From the NCBI GenBank assembly GCA_009733575.1, contig ML769393.1, positions 62,001 through 126,000 of the forward strand: a stretch of DNA of 64,000 nt, read 5' to 3'. Below are positions 1 to 11,880 of the stretch, one piece after another (the stretch's first letter is position 1; each line of letters begins with the position of its first letter). The notes below the pieces were generated by a model. The model was not told where the DNA came from. It was given only the letters and a program-made list of their open reading frames with translations, and did no database searches. The translations under genes were made by a program, and so were the position numbers. The DNA is from Gymnopus androsaceus JB14. Its lineage: Eukaryota; Basidiomycota; Agaricomycetes; Agaricales; Omphalotaceae.

Positions 1-796
1 CTTTAGAGTCTTGAAGGAATGAATCAGCGCGATGACCGTGGAGACGTGTACCACTACCAGACACCTCTCCCGGTGCTCCAGACACTGGCTTCATCGTCTT
101 TTCTATGTTAGAATCAGTAAGTAAAGCATTTGGAAATATGTTGAAGGCATTAGACTTACTCATGCTCTTGGTTTTGAGATCCAGCTGCGATTCCAAGTCT
201 TCTACGCGTTTCATCACACCCACTAGGGCATTGAGGATGTCGCGTTTCGATGTTCGTGGTGACTGGAGCACGGAGTGAGCTAGTGATGTACCAGCATCCG
301 TCTGGAGGTGGAAATCCGGATCGAGTGCCAAATTGTCGAGGTTGGTGTAGGATAAATGGTGATCCGGTATAGCCTGGCGAGGGAAAGAATCAATGGAATG
401 ACAGCGTTCAGTTACAGGGAAGAGGCAGACCTTAGCTAGTAACTCTATGTTTCTCCTCCTATCAACTCCCCCTCTCCTCATCTCCCATGAATCATCCTCG
501 CTTTCGGGGCTGGGCTTTTCATATCGAGAGGTCGACCCGAATGTCGACCGTTCCTGCGGGATTTCGCCTAGTTGAACGTTCTTTAACCACTCTTGCACAG
601 AATCCCGTGTTTGCTGGGGAGATTTGCGCTTGGCCTCTTTCTCCGTTTTCGAGTCCGTACTCACTTTTTCGTTTTGGGTAGCCGAGATCTCCCTCGACCA
701 CTGTTGCAGAGTAGGAGAAACAGCAGAAGGATCGAAAGTAAGAGAAGGAATATTCTCCGATAGTGGTGGCCCGGGAGTCGGGTAAGACAAGTCCAT
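1..796 (-). CDS. Uncharacterised protein, 5' part (runs off the left edge)
   Basis: I do not recognise this gene. From ATG at 796 the reading frame is open over three exons: 431-796 (122 codons), 160-373, and 102 to beyond the window edge. They are separated by two 57-bp GT-AG introns (374-430 and 103-159) that keep frame. The N-terminus is Pro/Ser-rich (begins MDLSYPTPGPPLSENIP) and contains SVQEWLKNVQLGEIP. The second exon ends in a likely short coiled coil (ILNALVGVMKRVEDLESQLDLK). There is no signal peptide or membrane segment, so the product is probably cytosolic or nuclear. The C-terminus is outside the window, so no family can be assigned. The splicing pattern and the uninterrupted frame are what support it as a gene. 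Confidence 0.6.
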   Translation of the reverse strand, partial: MDLSYPTPGPPLSENIPSLTFDPSAVSPTLQQWSREISATQNEKVSTDSKTEKEAKRKSPQQTRDSVQEWLKNVQLGEIPQERSTFGSTSRYEKPSPESEDDSWEMRRGGVDRRRNIELLAKVCLFPVTERCHSIDSFPRQAIPDHHLSYTNLDNLALDPDFHLQTDAGTSLAHSVLQSPRTSKRDILNALVGVMKRVEDLESQLDLKTKSMSKSNAFNIFPNALLTDSNIEKTMKPVSGAPGEVSGSGTRLHGHRADSFLQDSK

Positions 797-1262
797 TAGA
801 GTAGAGTCGATGGAAGCGGGGCAACTATTACAAAAGGTCAGTTCACTAGTAGTGAGATTGAAGGATAACCCGTTTACCCACAGGAGCTACCTGAGAGACA
901 AGAACCGAACGCCTAGTAGAGATGGAGGATGAAGTGTCCAATTACAGCAATGAACAGTGAACACAATCGTTCGAATTTTGGAACCACAATGACAACTCTC
1001 CGGCTTGTGCGAAGTATTCGCCACGTCTCTCCGGTTCCAGTGTGGACAATTATTTGGTGCCTCAACGTTGTTAAAGTGCCGATCTATGCAAAAGGCATTG
1101 AAGGAGAAAGAGAAGCCACAGGAAGCCACGCCACACCACGAGACATCATACATCCAGTCAATTCTTTATGAGCGCTAATTTCGTCTTCGATCCCGACGCG
1201 TGTTTGACTACCGAAGGAACGGTACAAACTCCACGTTCAGAAAAAGAAACAGCTAACAACTA
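797..1262. other. Intergenic, no gene seen
   Basis: Between the start of the left-edge gene and the stop of the first SMP-30-like gene. Open frames here are short, lack recognisable protein features and have no supporting splice sites. It should hold the promoter of the left-edge gene and the 3' flank of its neighbour. Confidence 0.5.
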
Positions 1263-2344
1263 CTACGCAAGTATCCCCAGCTCAATCATTTTCAACGCTC
1301 CTCCAACCTGCATCGTCTCATCAACACCTCCATTTGTCGTCACATACGCGATACCCTTCTCACTTTCCGTTCTCCCAAATTGCACTGAAGTAGCCGCCCT
1401 CAGCTCCGTACTATTCACATTCCCAGCTAACACTGTCACATTCCCCGTAACCGCGTCAATCCTGACAACCTCATTCGAGCCGAATACAGCCTGGAAGACA
1501 TTACCCTCGTCGTCCAAGGTGAAATCATCCATAATCAAGTCAGAGGCAAGAACTTCCGTCTCACCGACTGCAGCACCAGTATCGTCAATTGGTACACGAG
1601 CAAGAAGAGCCCGGGCTGTGTTGGAGAAGTACAAGTATTTCGTAGCGGTACCGTTGGTGGTAGGAGGTTGGAAGACATGCACTCCATTAACACCTATGGC
1701 TTCAATTCCACTGGTCCCGTTGACTCCATTGGTAAGAGTCAAATTAACAGCGACATAGTGTACCCCCGTATCGACCTGAAGAAGGCTGACAACCCCCGCA
1801 AAACTATCTGCGACATATATTAGCCCTTCCTCCTTCGAGAACAGGCAGAGCCCATTCAAAAGGCCTCCTTCAGGGAAGTCTGCTGTTTTGGTGACGTTTA
1901 TCGAATACGGGAATTGCGCCATGTCGACGTGAAATATGGAGAAGGATCCCGGGGTGGAGGAAAGGGTGGCCCAAGAGAAGTTTCCTGCCACGACGTAGAA
2001 TTGATCCGGTTGGACCTCGACAATCCCAAGTAGGCTTGAGTAGCCAGGGAACGTGTGGACGAGGGTGACAGGTGCACTGTCGACGACTGGATTAAAAAGG
2101 TAGAGGTCGGGGGAAGTGCTCACGGTCGTGAGCACTTGTCCATTGGCTCTTATAGCCAAGTTTTCCAATGCAGTTCCATTGGGGAATGTATGAATCGTCT
2201 TTAGAACAAGCCCTGGAGCTACGGGAGGTCTTTAACAGTCGCTGCTTGAATTAAAATACGATACTAACCAGCATCTCGACGTTCAATGCTTGTCGAAAGA
2301 GTCCCGCTAATCAGAAGGAAAGCAACGCAAAGGGAAATTTGCAT
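1263..2344 (-). CDS. Secreted SMP-30/gluconolactonase-like beta-propeller protein (copy 1)
   Basis: Two exons: 2269-2344 starts at ATG 2344 and encodes a signal peptide (MQISLCVAFLLISGTLSTSIE). A 50-bp intron (2219-2268, gttagt...tag) follows, then exon 1263-2218, giving about 343 aa. The mature protein has the blade pattern of SMP-30/gluconolactonase-type six-bladed propellers: LAIRANGQVL near the N-terminus, then VYVADS-like, GVNGVHV, KYLYFSNTARALLARVPI and DDFTLDDEGNVFQAV segments. It closely resembles the gene at 19556-20615, including the shared phrases HTFPGY, SLLGIVEV and DQFYV, so the two are paralogs. Fungal members are extracellular and their substrates are mostly unknown; lactonase activity is only an inference from the fold. 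Several NxS/T sites (such as NGTA, NVT and NST) suit a secreted glycoprotein. Confidence 0.85.
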
Positions 2345-2911
2345 TCTGTGACGGGTTCAAGTGAGAGGAAGGAGAACTACAGTTGTAGAATGCATAACCC
2401 GTTCATTCCATGTCTTATATATTCTCTCAAACTGCCTCCGCAACCTGAGTAAGCTTCAGTTGATATCCATCGCGGTACGGTGTACTTGCATGAGTAAGTT
2501 GTGTTGCCTTGTTTTACAGCGAAGGTTAGCAACGATCGAGTTCTATGCTGAATAATATGGTGGATTTGAAAGCATCTCGAGCCCTACGTACTTCCGTCGG
2601 TGTACAGTACTTATGAAGGAAGTTAGTCATTGTCGGTTCCCAACGGTTTCGTGGAAGAAGGAAGATAGGCGCCCTTCACGCGCCAAGCGCTAAACGGTTA
2701 ACCATTTTGCTCTTGAACTTGAATCTAAAGATGGAATAAATCCAAAATCCTTTGGATTAGGAGGATGAAACCGCTCGCGAACTTCAGACCTTGCCTGCCC
2801 GACTTTTGAGCCACGCAACAAGCTTGCCGTTTTTGGTCTAATTCGGATTATCATGATGGGCTTCTTGAAGTTCTTAAAGTGCCAAGCACTTGCGCGACTT
2901 CTTCTCCACTA
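2345..2911. other. Intergenic between divergent genes
   Basis: Separates the leftward SMP-30-like gene from the rightward DUF6697-like gene, so it should carry both promoters. I see no convincing open frame, RNA gene or repeat. Confidence 0.45.
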
Positions 2912-4192
2912 CCATGAGCCTTGAAGAGGTCAGTATCGAGGACAACTCAGATGCTCTCAGTGCCGCGCGTCTCCAGATTCGAACTGAAGGAGATTGGCTA
3001 TATTGTCAACGACGATTGGATGAACTGGAAGCGCAGGTGGAAATTCTACGAGTGCGTCTCTTATCGCGTGCCAATCTCAAAAACAATTTTAACGCAATTC
3101 CTTATTCACCAGCGACGAACAGCCTGCGCACAGGAAAACTCAAACTCAGATCATTCCGATCTTGCTGAAGAAAACGCGTTATTGAGAGCGCAAAATAGGT
3201 CTCTGATACGAGAAATGACAGCTCTACAGAGAAAGTCTGGGTCTCAAGCTGTAAGTCGCGTTCTTGTCATTTATGCTCATGCTCTTCAACTCATATGCCA
3301 CTTAGGAGCCTAGTGGTCACGACTTTGCCGCGCTAGAAACCGAGAAAATCACACTTCCTCCGACATCAGCCACTTTGGAAGCTTTGCATCGAGCAGTTGC
3401 AGATCTTCCTTCTTGTAGTTCTTCGATACCACCTCATTTGCAGTCAGAAGGCTTTGTTTGGCGGAAGGAGAAAAGCTCGACGAATTCTTAGCGGAAGCGG
3501 TAGATATCATCAACGTGAATGTAGCCACATTTTACTAACATTACATCTTGTTTTAGGCCCCTGGACGTAACTGGTGGGATTTGTTTTGTCTCTACTATCC
3601 AACACCATTCTCATAATTCGTTAGCTTCCAGGGCAAAGTTCAACTTTTTCTTCTACCCCGCACGAACGATTCCTTGCACGTACAATCCGCAACACTATCT
3701 TACGTTTGCTCCTCGGGGTCAGACAATTCCCAACACAAAGCATCGAATACAGCCTCGCTTCAATCACCTTCTTGGCCAAGAGCATCCCTTGTTCGTGAGT
3801 GGCTCAGGACAGATCAAATACGCGGGCTCGTATGTGATCAAGAAGCTGTCGGATGTGGCTCCCGATGGATGCAAGCTACCCATCCATGGCGTGGTTTGTC
3901 GTTCTTTTCCTAACCATTCTAGCATTATTTGAACTCTCTACAGGACGTCAATATGATTGTCAATCTTGCCATGCGCGAATTATCCACCGGGCCACATAAA
4001 TCGAGATTCCTAAGCAAAAACGAATTTTATGATATGTATAAGCGTGGAGAGTTACAAGTCGAGTGCGCAGCGCTTCAATTTGTCGGTTTCGACATGGAGC
4101 TACATACGAAAATCCAAGCACTTGAAAAGGAAAGAGCTTCCTCGCGTGGTATTCGGAGAGATTCTGGGAAACGCAAGCGTAGCAATTGGTGA
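2912..4192 (+). CDS. DUF6697-like basidiomycete protein with coiled-coil N-terminus
   Basis: Probable start at ATG 2912 (MSLEE). Exon 2912-3051 encodes a coiled-coil stretch (QRRLDELEAQVEILR). An intron 3052-3112 joins it in frame to 3113-3250 (LAEENALLRAQNRSLIREM), and a second clean intron is 3251-3305 (gtaagt...ttag). Later exons carry NPQHYLTFAPRG, HPLFVSGSGQIKYAGSY and, after an intron near 3894-3945, VNLAMRELSTG and LQVECAALQFVGFD, ending at a TGA at 4190-4192. The pattern of a coiled coil followed by a domain with HPLFV and a Tyr-rich AG(S/T)Y strand is what I recall of DUF6697 proteins, which are expanded in Agaricomycetes and have no known function. The exon junctions between 3400 and 3640 could not be settled and the middle may be damaged, so this may be a decayed copy. 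Confidence 0.5.
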
Positions 4193-4501
4193 CGATACAG
4201 GAAGAGATAGGCAATATCGGAGAAGTTCTTCGCCAAAAATGCAATAAGTACATGTCTCGAGACCACTCAAGAAGTAGCGGGAGCTATCGAGAATCGAAGA
4301 GAGATGGGAGATGACTGCCATTGGACAACTTATTGTTGTACTAAACTTGTATCTTTTGTAATATCCTTATCCAGACGATCTTCGTGTCTTGCGCATGCAG
4401 CTGTCGCGCGCCGAGCCTCATAGAACGTACAATTCCAGTCAAGTAAGTAGTACAAGCCCAAAACCTACAAATTCAAAATCTTCACTGATAATTGCATGGA
4501 A
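4193..4501. other. Short convergent intergenic gap
   Basis: The DUF6697-like gene and the sphingomyelinase-like gene end toward each other here. Nothing recognisable lies between them. Confidence 0.4.
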
Positions 4502-7449
4502 CTACGCCCAGAGTTTACTTTGAATTTCAGCAAGAATTTCCCTCATTCCGACGCCCTCGCATTCTGAAGATTCCGATCTTCGGGTAAAAGAACCCGCACC
4601 TCTCCTCCTAAGTTCGAATGAGCCCGAGTCGGGGTCCTGAAAGGATGGAAACCATTGAGTATGCGGAGCATCGAACTCTGGTAAAAGATGCATACACAGT
4701 TGTTTGGAGAACGGAAAGCTCGCATGTCGCAAATAGTTGTGTTCTGGCAATTATCGGTAGCATCGCAGGGAGTCACGTCTCCTCCTCGACTGATGAAGGT
4801 GTTGAACATTTGGAACGCGGTATCGTTGGTCGTAAATACTTCAGTAAGGTTGTGCCAAAACGCGGGAGTGAGTTCAGAGTCAGCGGGGAGCCCAACGAGA
4901 GTGCCATAGTTTCTCGAGCGTCGTAGTAGACAGACCAGGTAGCTATTCAAGCATTCAATACATTGCTGATGATTGCTAAGGAGGAAAACGGGGATACGCA
5001 CGATTTGTTTGGAAAGTAGGATCGGTGATATTTGCTGCAAATGGTAGGGCGATGTTAGATAATACTATCAACTAGAATAGTAGTATAGATTCTCGCAGCA
5101 AAACGCACCAAAAATGACATGAATATCCATGATTCCAAAAGTATCAGGATCTACATCATACACCTTGAACGCAGGATTTCCACCTAGGGGACTAGGTTTA
5201 ATACATAAAAGATAAAATTATTCGTGAAGCTCACTGGTAGGAGTGAGGGCCGGGCACTGAAGCGGTCAGTACATATCATCAAATTAATAATGAATGCGTA
5301 TCGCATACTATGAGACCAACGCCAACTGCGTTCGCCGCGATTTGGTTGTCATAATCAGAGTATGCAATCTCAAACTGGTCCTAAGGAAGTGGGTGTCAGC
5401 TTGGTCTACGAATAGCAGGATAAGAGTCATTACTTTGTGTGAATGACCGAAGAACATTCCTTTAAGAAAGTAAATTAAAAAGCTCTTGTTCTGACAAACG
5501 ATAAAAACTGACCAGCGATGGTGTCTTTGTATCTTTGAAGAATCTGATCGAAATAATTGGACTAGAGTACACTCAGAATGATCAACCGGTAATCGAAAAA
5601 CCATGTAGAAACGTACAGGATCCTCGACTGTGTCTTGCTTTCCTAGCGGAATGTGACCAATTATCCACACCAGTTGCCCAGCATCCTCTGCCGCTTGGAG
5701 CTGTTCGACCATGAAAGCAAAGAGTCCATTAGGATCAGGCCTGTAGGTGATCAGCACCCGTTGTAAGAACGTTCATTAAACAAAAATCGTACTGGAAAGT
5801 GTCGCTATCATAGAGCCAGAGACTTCACACTGAATCAGCATTCCCGGTTGAATGCAACAACGAGATTTCCACGCACTTCTGCCTATACCAGTACTGAGTA
5901 TTCACCGAGAGTATGCTGCTCAGTAAAAGTAAGTAAAGTAAGCCTTCATGATGCAAGAATTGCCACGTACACTAGATTCATATCGGTGACCGCGACTGCA
6001 TAACTGCCCGATATGTGATCTACTTGCTGACTTGCGGCGCTCCCGATCCATTGCTTTTGCAGATCAGCAAGCAATTTTACTATCGAAATGAAAGTATTAC
6101 CTCCCAGCCCGCGCTTTGAGTATCAAAGACCCATTGGACATTGAGAGCAGGGTCGGTTGTATTCCGAGGGAAGGAGTTTACTGGATTAGAATCACTTTGG
6201 GAAAAAAATTAGAGTGAGGCTCATAGTCTATGTCCGCAAGTTATATTTACTGGTTTCCTGCAACATGAAATTTGTTATGAGGAGTTCCAAGTAACGGCGC
6301 ATTGGATATGATGAGAACATACCAATGCTAGGGAATATTGGTGCTGTTACCTTTGAAAGCATTTCAGCATTAAAGGCTTTGAGGTCCGTATTGACTTCAC
6401 TAAGCAAAGGAAATTGTCAGAGTTAGGACTTGTCATGATAAAGCAACTCGACTTGCTCTTTTGTGGTCAACCAGATGTCACCTAAGTAGTATACCATTGC
6501 ATAAGCATAGTGTCTGATACCGAGCATGACAACTTAGCACCTGTCTGAACATCACCAGTGAATATCACAAATGCAGGATTGAAGCTATTGACTGCCTCTA
6601 GCATCGAGTCTGCTAACTGCACAGGAGAATCGCAGTTCAAATTTCCAAAGGGTTGGGCAGGCTCCGTAACAGGTTGGCCAATTTCATCTGCATAGACATT
6701 GCAACAAATACTCTGGGAAGAATCTTAGTGAAGAACACTCAGATCGATGCAAGCATAGCTTACTTTGGTGCAGTTTGCCTCAGAACCAACCTAGATCCTT
6801 TCAGCCTTTCCTGCTCAAATGTAGGAAGTAACGAGAATCTTCACGCACTGTAGTAGTTCCTATCAATGTGGACATCGCTGATATGAACAACTTGGATGGG
6901 CGTCTTCCGCGTAGCTGGAGGACTGGGAGGGGCGACTGATACAGATGGAGGTGGCAGGGGCACTGTGAAACGGATTTGGAGTCTTGTTCACGCAAACTCC
7001 AAAAAGTGCATCACAGAGTCGTTCCGCAGTTTGACCCGTACTACTGATACTGCGAAGATCATGAGCAATAATTGGTCCTAGCCTGTAAACATGGTTTTCA
7101 GTTCGAGAACTTAGGCTCAATTAGTAATGCCAACTTGCCTTGCAAAGAGACCACTGCAGACGTCCGGATCGTCCAGCTAAATCGTTGTCAAAGTCAGAAG
7201 CGCCCCCGTGAGAAAAACACATCGTACTTGGGCAGCGTCACAGACAAATGCCAATGCATCAGAAAATGCATCATTTCCGGTCTGGGCAACAGCTTGCAGA
7301 GGAGTGAACGCTGCAAGGCATGACGCACAGTCAACAATGCTCTCCAGAGCTTCCAAGACGATTTGAGAGCTGTTTTGTGCGTTAGCGCTATGCGAGAGAA
7401 TTGACAATGCCGCTGAGCTCCAAAGCAAACCATTTGGACTGAGACGCAT
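4502..7449 (-). CDS. Acid sphingomyelinase-like phosphodiesterase, secreted
   Basis: A multi-exon gene starting at ATG 7449. The order matches acid sphingomyelinases: a signal peptide (MRLSPNGLLWSSAALSILSH), a saposin-like Cys region (VDCASCLAAF), then the metallophosphoesterase core. Metal-site motifs visible are VHISDVHID (near 6850-6900), FTGDVQTG (near 6540), GNHDSNPVNSFP (split by an intron near 6190-6260 that restores GNHD exactly), WIIGHIPLG (near 5660) and FFGHSHK (near 5450). The C-terminus is Cys-rich (CDATDNCQNTTICDM). A canonical 59-bp intron then leads to a tail ending ILAEIQSKLWA at 4502; an alternative stop without that intron is at 4543. The expected role is extracellular hydrolysis of sphingomyelin or related phosphodiesters by a two-metal site. 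All core metal ligands I can check are present, so it looks functional. Confidence 0.85.
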
Positions 7450-7807
7450 GATTGCTTGATACCTTGAGTCATAAGAGTTCCATGGTTTATATCGCAGTGG
7501 ACAAATCTCAGGCTTTGTATTCGGCTTGTCTTTTCGCAGAGGTACGTGGCCGAAATAAACACAAAAATCGCCCTGGATTCAAAGGCAAGAATAACTAAAC
7601 GTCATATACCACGGGTGTTGAGCAAAAAAGGGAACTTGGGCAAACGTTTCAAGAGAATACAGCAACACTGGTACATTAATATCTGGGAACGTTGGAATGA
7701 ATAGGATAGAGCCTGGAAATAAAAGCTTATAAATGGGAGCTACAATGCCTAAAGGCAAATGAAGGTAGGGATTCAGGGGCGCGATAGCATTTAGGGGTAT
7801 CGAGAAG

Positions 7808-8197
7808 TAGTGTTCCGATGACGCGGCTTGGCGTGGCGGCGGCGTGACTTGGATCAGCGTGACGTGAAACTGGCGCGGCTTGCCGTATTTAGTAACTGAC
7901 GCGGCTTGAAGTTTGACTTGTGCCGCGCGCCATTACTTTTGCTAAATTTGGGTAGCCAGAACTCAATGAAGGTCTGTCGGGAAATAGGTCTAGATTCCCG
8001 GTCAACTCAATTGGCCTTTCTGCTGGTAACCATGTACCCAAATAGGTGTACGTCAGGTATTCGAGGCCACGGCGTAAGGCCGCTTGACGCCAAACTTCAC
8101 GTCATTCCGGCAGACACGTCATTAATGGCTTACGGCGTGACTTCAAATGGCTCGGCGGCGGCGCGCCGTCATTTGAAGTCACGTTATCGGAACACTA
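7808..8197. mobile_element. hAT-type non-autonomous DNA transposon (MITE), 390 bp
   Basis: The ends are inverted repeats TAGTGTTCCGATGACG (7808-7823) and, on the other strand, TAGTGTTCCGATAACG (8182-8197), 15 of 16 identical. They are flanked by a perfect 8-bp direct repeat TCGAGAAG at 7800-7807 and 8198-8205. The first bases fit the hAT end consensus YARNG, and 8 bp is the hAT target-duplication length. The interior is GC-rich, with repeated GACGCGGCTTG/GGCGTGACTT-like words near both ends, which look like subterminal repeats. There is no transposase frame. It sits upstream of the sphingomyelinase-like gene, about 360 bp from its ATG, and could affect that promoter. Confidence 0.85.
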
Positions 8198-8205
8198 TCG
8201 AGAAG

Positions 8206-8633
8206 CCACAGACCACTCTCCAAGCTTCAAAATTGAGAGCTGGTTATCCGGCGACAAGATAGATGAATAGAGATGAAAACAGACACAGCATATCATGAAG
8301 TAGACGGACAGAATTCAAAGTACCAGTGCAAAGGAAACAAGTCAGACGAACGAGTGCTTGTATTGCGAGATACATACACGCGCTATATTTGGATCGGACC
8401 GCCAATTGAGAAACCAAAAATCTTCATGTGGCTCCTTCAACTCCTGACTAATAGAAAGACGGTCAACGGGACGCGGAGGAAAAGTTTAGAGTTTATGCCA
8501 CACGCTCCATATTGCTCGATTCAATAGTGGGCTGGCTGAGGCATTGAATATCGAGGTTCCACCGTTGCAATTTTAAGGTATATTTGGATAGCCACTGCGA
8601 CAACAGAAGGAGTAACAACAGTTCACATAAAAA
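8206..8633. other. Intergenic, no gene seen
   Basis: Between the hAT-type element and the mannanase 3' end. The short open frames here lack splice signals and protein-like composition. Confidence 0.4.
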
Positions 8634-10796
8634 TCATGCACTTCCGTCTCTGGCTTTCAGCGCTGCTGCATGTTGGGTGTCGAGCGTGTACACGGCAGTT
8701 CCCGGGTAGATAGCATACCCATCGTTAGCTGTTTCGCCATTGGTTAAATCAGAGCCCGCTTGCCTAGAAAGCATTGCAATATTCAGTAGGGATACAATCT
8801 TAGTTCGGTGAGGTACTGACCAAATTAGATCGCCCGTTAGGCCGGTACTCAGGATAGTATCGTACCAGGCAGTGTATACGTCGACCATATCACTGAGAAC
8901 GCCAAATTCTTCCACGATAACAGGCTTGTTCGCTGCCTTCATACTCGTGGCATGGTCTGTTATCCACCCGACCCCAAAGTCTGTTTCATTACCTGTTTCG
9001 CCCCAGCTGTCCTAGTATCCCAGCGAGAACAGGATTAACAACTAATACATATGAGCCAAAGCGAGAGCTTACAGGGTACATCTAGAGAGAAACAAAACGT
9101 AAGATTATAGGAGCTTGAGATTTATTAGCCTATACTTACATGGAATGTTCCAAAGTCCAAAGTACTGATGGCGAGATTGGCGTTGAAATCAATACCCTCG
9201 GTTCCTCTGGTTAAATGATAGTGATTAGTACCTTTGGAGAAAGGTTGTGGGAAAATACATACTGGTAAACGAAGATTGGGTTTCCAGGTTCATTGAAGAA
9301 GCCTTCGTCGCCAATAGCTACCAAATGGTTCGAGTCGATTGACTTGATGAAAGCCGATAATTCTTCAGCCCAAGCCGTGATGGTGGGATTTGTGCACTGT
9401 CCAGAGGTAGCGCTAACAAAAGATTAGTTGTCAAGTAATGTATAAAGTACGTTCAAGCGACAAACCTTGTTGAGCCAGTACATCTGGGTTCGTTCGCTAA
9501 CTCCCATGCCTGACAGATGTATAATACATCAGATCTGGGCTTAGTTATTAAAAAGTGGATTACGAACGAAAATTCCTGGCTCGTTCAAGTAACGGGTGAC
9601 AAACGTCTTGACATAGTTCTTGTATGCAGCCTTCGCCAAAGGTTAGAGTGTTCTCAAACTTAAAGCGCTAAATCCACATACAATGACAGTGGAGTTTGTA
9701 TAGAACCAATCGTGCGGAGATCCATTTCCGAGAAGCTGGTTGACGTACACATCCATGCCACCTATGTTAAAACATGAGTTATAATAATGCTGCAAGTTGT
9801 AAACACTCACCGTAGTCAGACCTAGTATCGACGTTTATTTAAGGCCTTCCAGCTTGAAAGATGGATCTTGACACTTACCAGTTGTTAGTTCTGTAAACGA
9901 GTTTGAGCATAAAACCAGACATGAACAATGGAAACTAACGCACAGAGTGACTATGAGTCTCAAACCGTGAGCCTTGGCAGCCGCAACGACATTGTCTGTG
10001 CAAATTTTTCCCTCAACCTAAAAGTAACATGCAGCTGCAAAAATCTGCATACCAAAGTTTTCGAGCCCGTTAGATCCAGTATTAATCGTGGGCACCGGTC
10101 CATCCCAAATCTGATAATAAGCCACGCCAGGGTTTGAAGTGACTTCGTCGAATCCCCTGCAAGAAATTGAGAGCTGAACCGTGATTGTAATCTAATGTTC
10201 TCATACCATGTTCTGACGACCGTCGCGCCTGTAGCTGCAATGTTGGAAAAAGCGGTATTCATGTCTGCAGCATCGTAGTTGTTCAGACCAACCCAGTAGG
10301 AATTAGCACTATCACAGTCATACGTTAGCTGGAAAATACGAAACTTGCACGCAGAAGTTTTCTTACCCGACTGGAGTGAAGATTTTGCCGTTCAAGGTAA
10401 AATGGGTGCCCGAAGTCTTGACAAAGCCAGAAGGAGCAGCTGTCGGAGTAGATACCGTTGACGACGTCGAGCTTCCGGATCCCGTTGCACTAGAGACGGT
10501 TGAGGTAGCAGCTCCAGGAAGACATTGCGAGTAGAAAGGATTCGAGAATACGCAGCCACTTCCCGCGGCGCAAACTAAATATAGGACATAACTTGAGGTG
10601 CGAAGCAGAGAAATGCTACTTCACTCACTAGTAGGTCCTGTCCAGCCTGCGATAACAAGTGTCAGTTACAATTGGTGCTACACACATCACATAGCATACC
10701 CTCGCCGCCACATTGCCCGAAAACGGGGGACGTCGTCTGGGCATAAGTGACTGTGAGAGCCGAAATCAAGGCAAGCAGCCTAGATAACCGTTGCAT
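8634..10796 (-). CDS. Endo-beta-1,4-mannanase, GH5 (subfamily 7 type) with N-terminal CBM1
   Basis: Starts at ATG 10796 with a signal peptide (MQRLSRLLALISALTVTYA). A fungal cellulose-binding CBM1 follows (FGQCGGEGWTGPT, split by an intron, then CAAGSGCVFSNPFYSQC). A Ser/Thr-rich linker near 10440-10500 leads to the catalytic domain: GKIFTPVGANSYWVGL, a TVVRTWGFDE-type strand, WELANEPRC near 9490 with the acid/base Glu, and VIVEEFGVLSD near 8900 with the nucleophile Glu. The coding sequence is split by more than ten short introns and ends ALKARDGSA at 8634. The enzyme cleaves internal beta-1,4 bonds of mannan and galactomannan outside the cell, with the CBM1 holding it on cellulose. This fits a plant-litter or wood-degrading fungus. 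All expected catalytic residues are present. Confidence 0.92.
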
Positions 10797-11880
10797 GGCT
10801 AAAGAAAATACTGAGGGCTCGAAGATCGTAGGCCTTGGTTTTAAGACGCGGGCAGGCGAGGCACAGGAACAGTATAGGTGTCTTTAAGAGGTTCTTCCTG
10901 GCGCAGTTACAGCCGGGTGCAGCGGGTTGCAGCGAGCTTTCTCCGACCAAAGTCGTTCACGAGACATGATGAAAAGACCGAGCAGTTTGCAGCTGACCGC
11001 CCGCATGCAGAGGAGACAGTGATTACGAAGGAAAGAAAAAAGAAGCGTGGCCTATGACCACCGCGAAGCTGTGAAAAAATCGGTACCAGAGTAGTGCATC
11101 ATTGTTTAGAGATAGATGCGACCTTTAGGCGAAATAATCCCACTGGCAGTCTAACTCGACGAGAAACTCGATACTTGCGATAATAATAGGTATCATCTGG
11201 TATAGTAACAATTCAGTTGCGGTGGAATGATTCCCAGAAGAAAATGAGGAAGGGCACCTATCCATTAACAGCGTCCAAGGGCAACCCAAATCGCAAAAAC
11301 ATCCGTCCCAAAGTTGAAACCAATTCAGGTACGCCGAATGGTATTAGGTCCGGGATCTCGACCAGAACGCTTCATAATTTCAATGAGGAGAGGCAATATT
11401 CCGGGAAAAAAAATACTACCTGACTTATTTCCGAACGGCCCAGGTAAAGGCTGCGAAGCACGATTGCACTTTCCGGATATTGAATGGGAAGGTGAGCACG
11501 CAAAGCGTTGTGACTAGAAGAATATCACAGGAAATAAAAAGGAATGTCTTTGGTACACTGTTCACTCTTATTCGTTTAAACCGCAGTCACTTCCCAAAAG
11601 GTTTTGGGCGTCGAGCCCCATGATAGCTGACAAAAGGATAAACGCTCCGCGTTCGTATAAATACAACGCGTGGATTGATAGAAACAGCTCGTGTTACTGT
11701 ATGAAGCTAAAGGACGAGAGTGCACAGTGCTATGTAGAGGAGGATATAAGAAACACCTATCTCGTAGTAAAGGTTAGAACAAACAACCTAAGGATACACA
11801 ATAACTCACAATTATAGGGAACATAGCTATGGATACATTAGCCCTCTTTCAAGAAAACGCCAGATAGCTCTAAATCTTGT
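10797..11880. other. Intergenic, mannanase promoter side
   Basis: About 1.1 kb upstream of the mannanase ATG and downstream of RPC19. A cluster of GCAGC-type words lies near 10905-11000. Open frames at 11217-11517 and 11620-11817 have no recognisable features, and I do not call them genes. Confidence 0.45.

Noticed and set aside
1168..1758. Long plus-strand open frame opposite the first propeller gene
   Set aside because: It is the antisense shadow of a well-supported spliced gene on the minus strand and has no protein family features.
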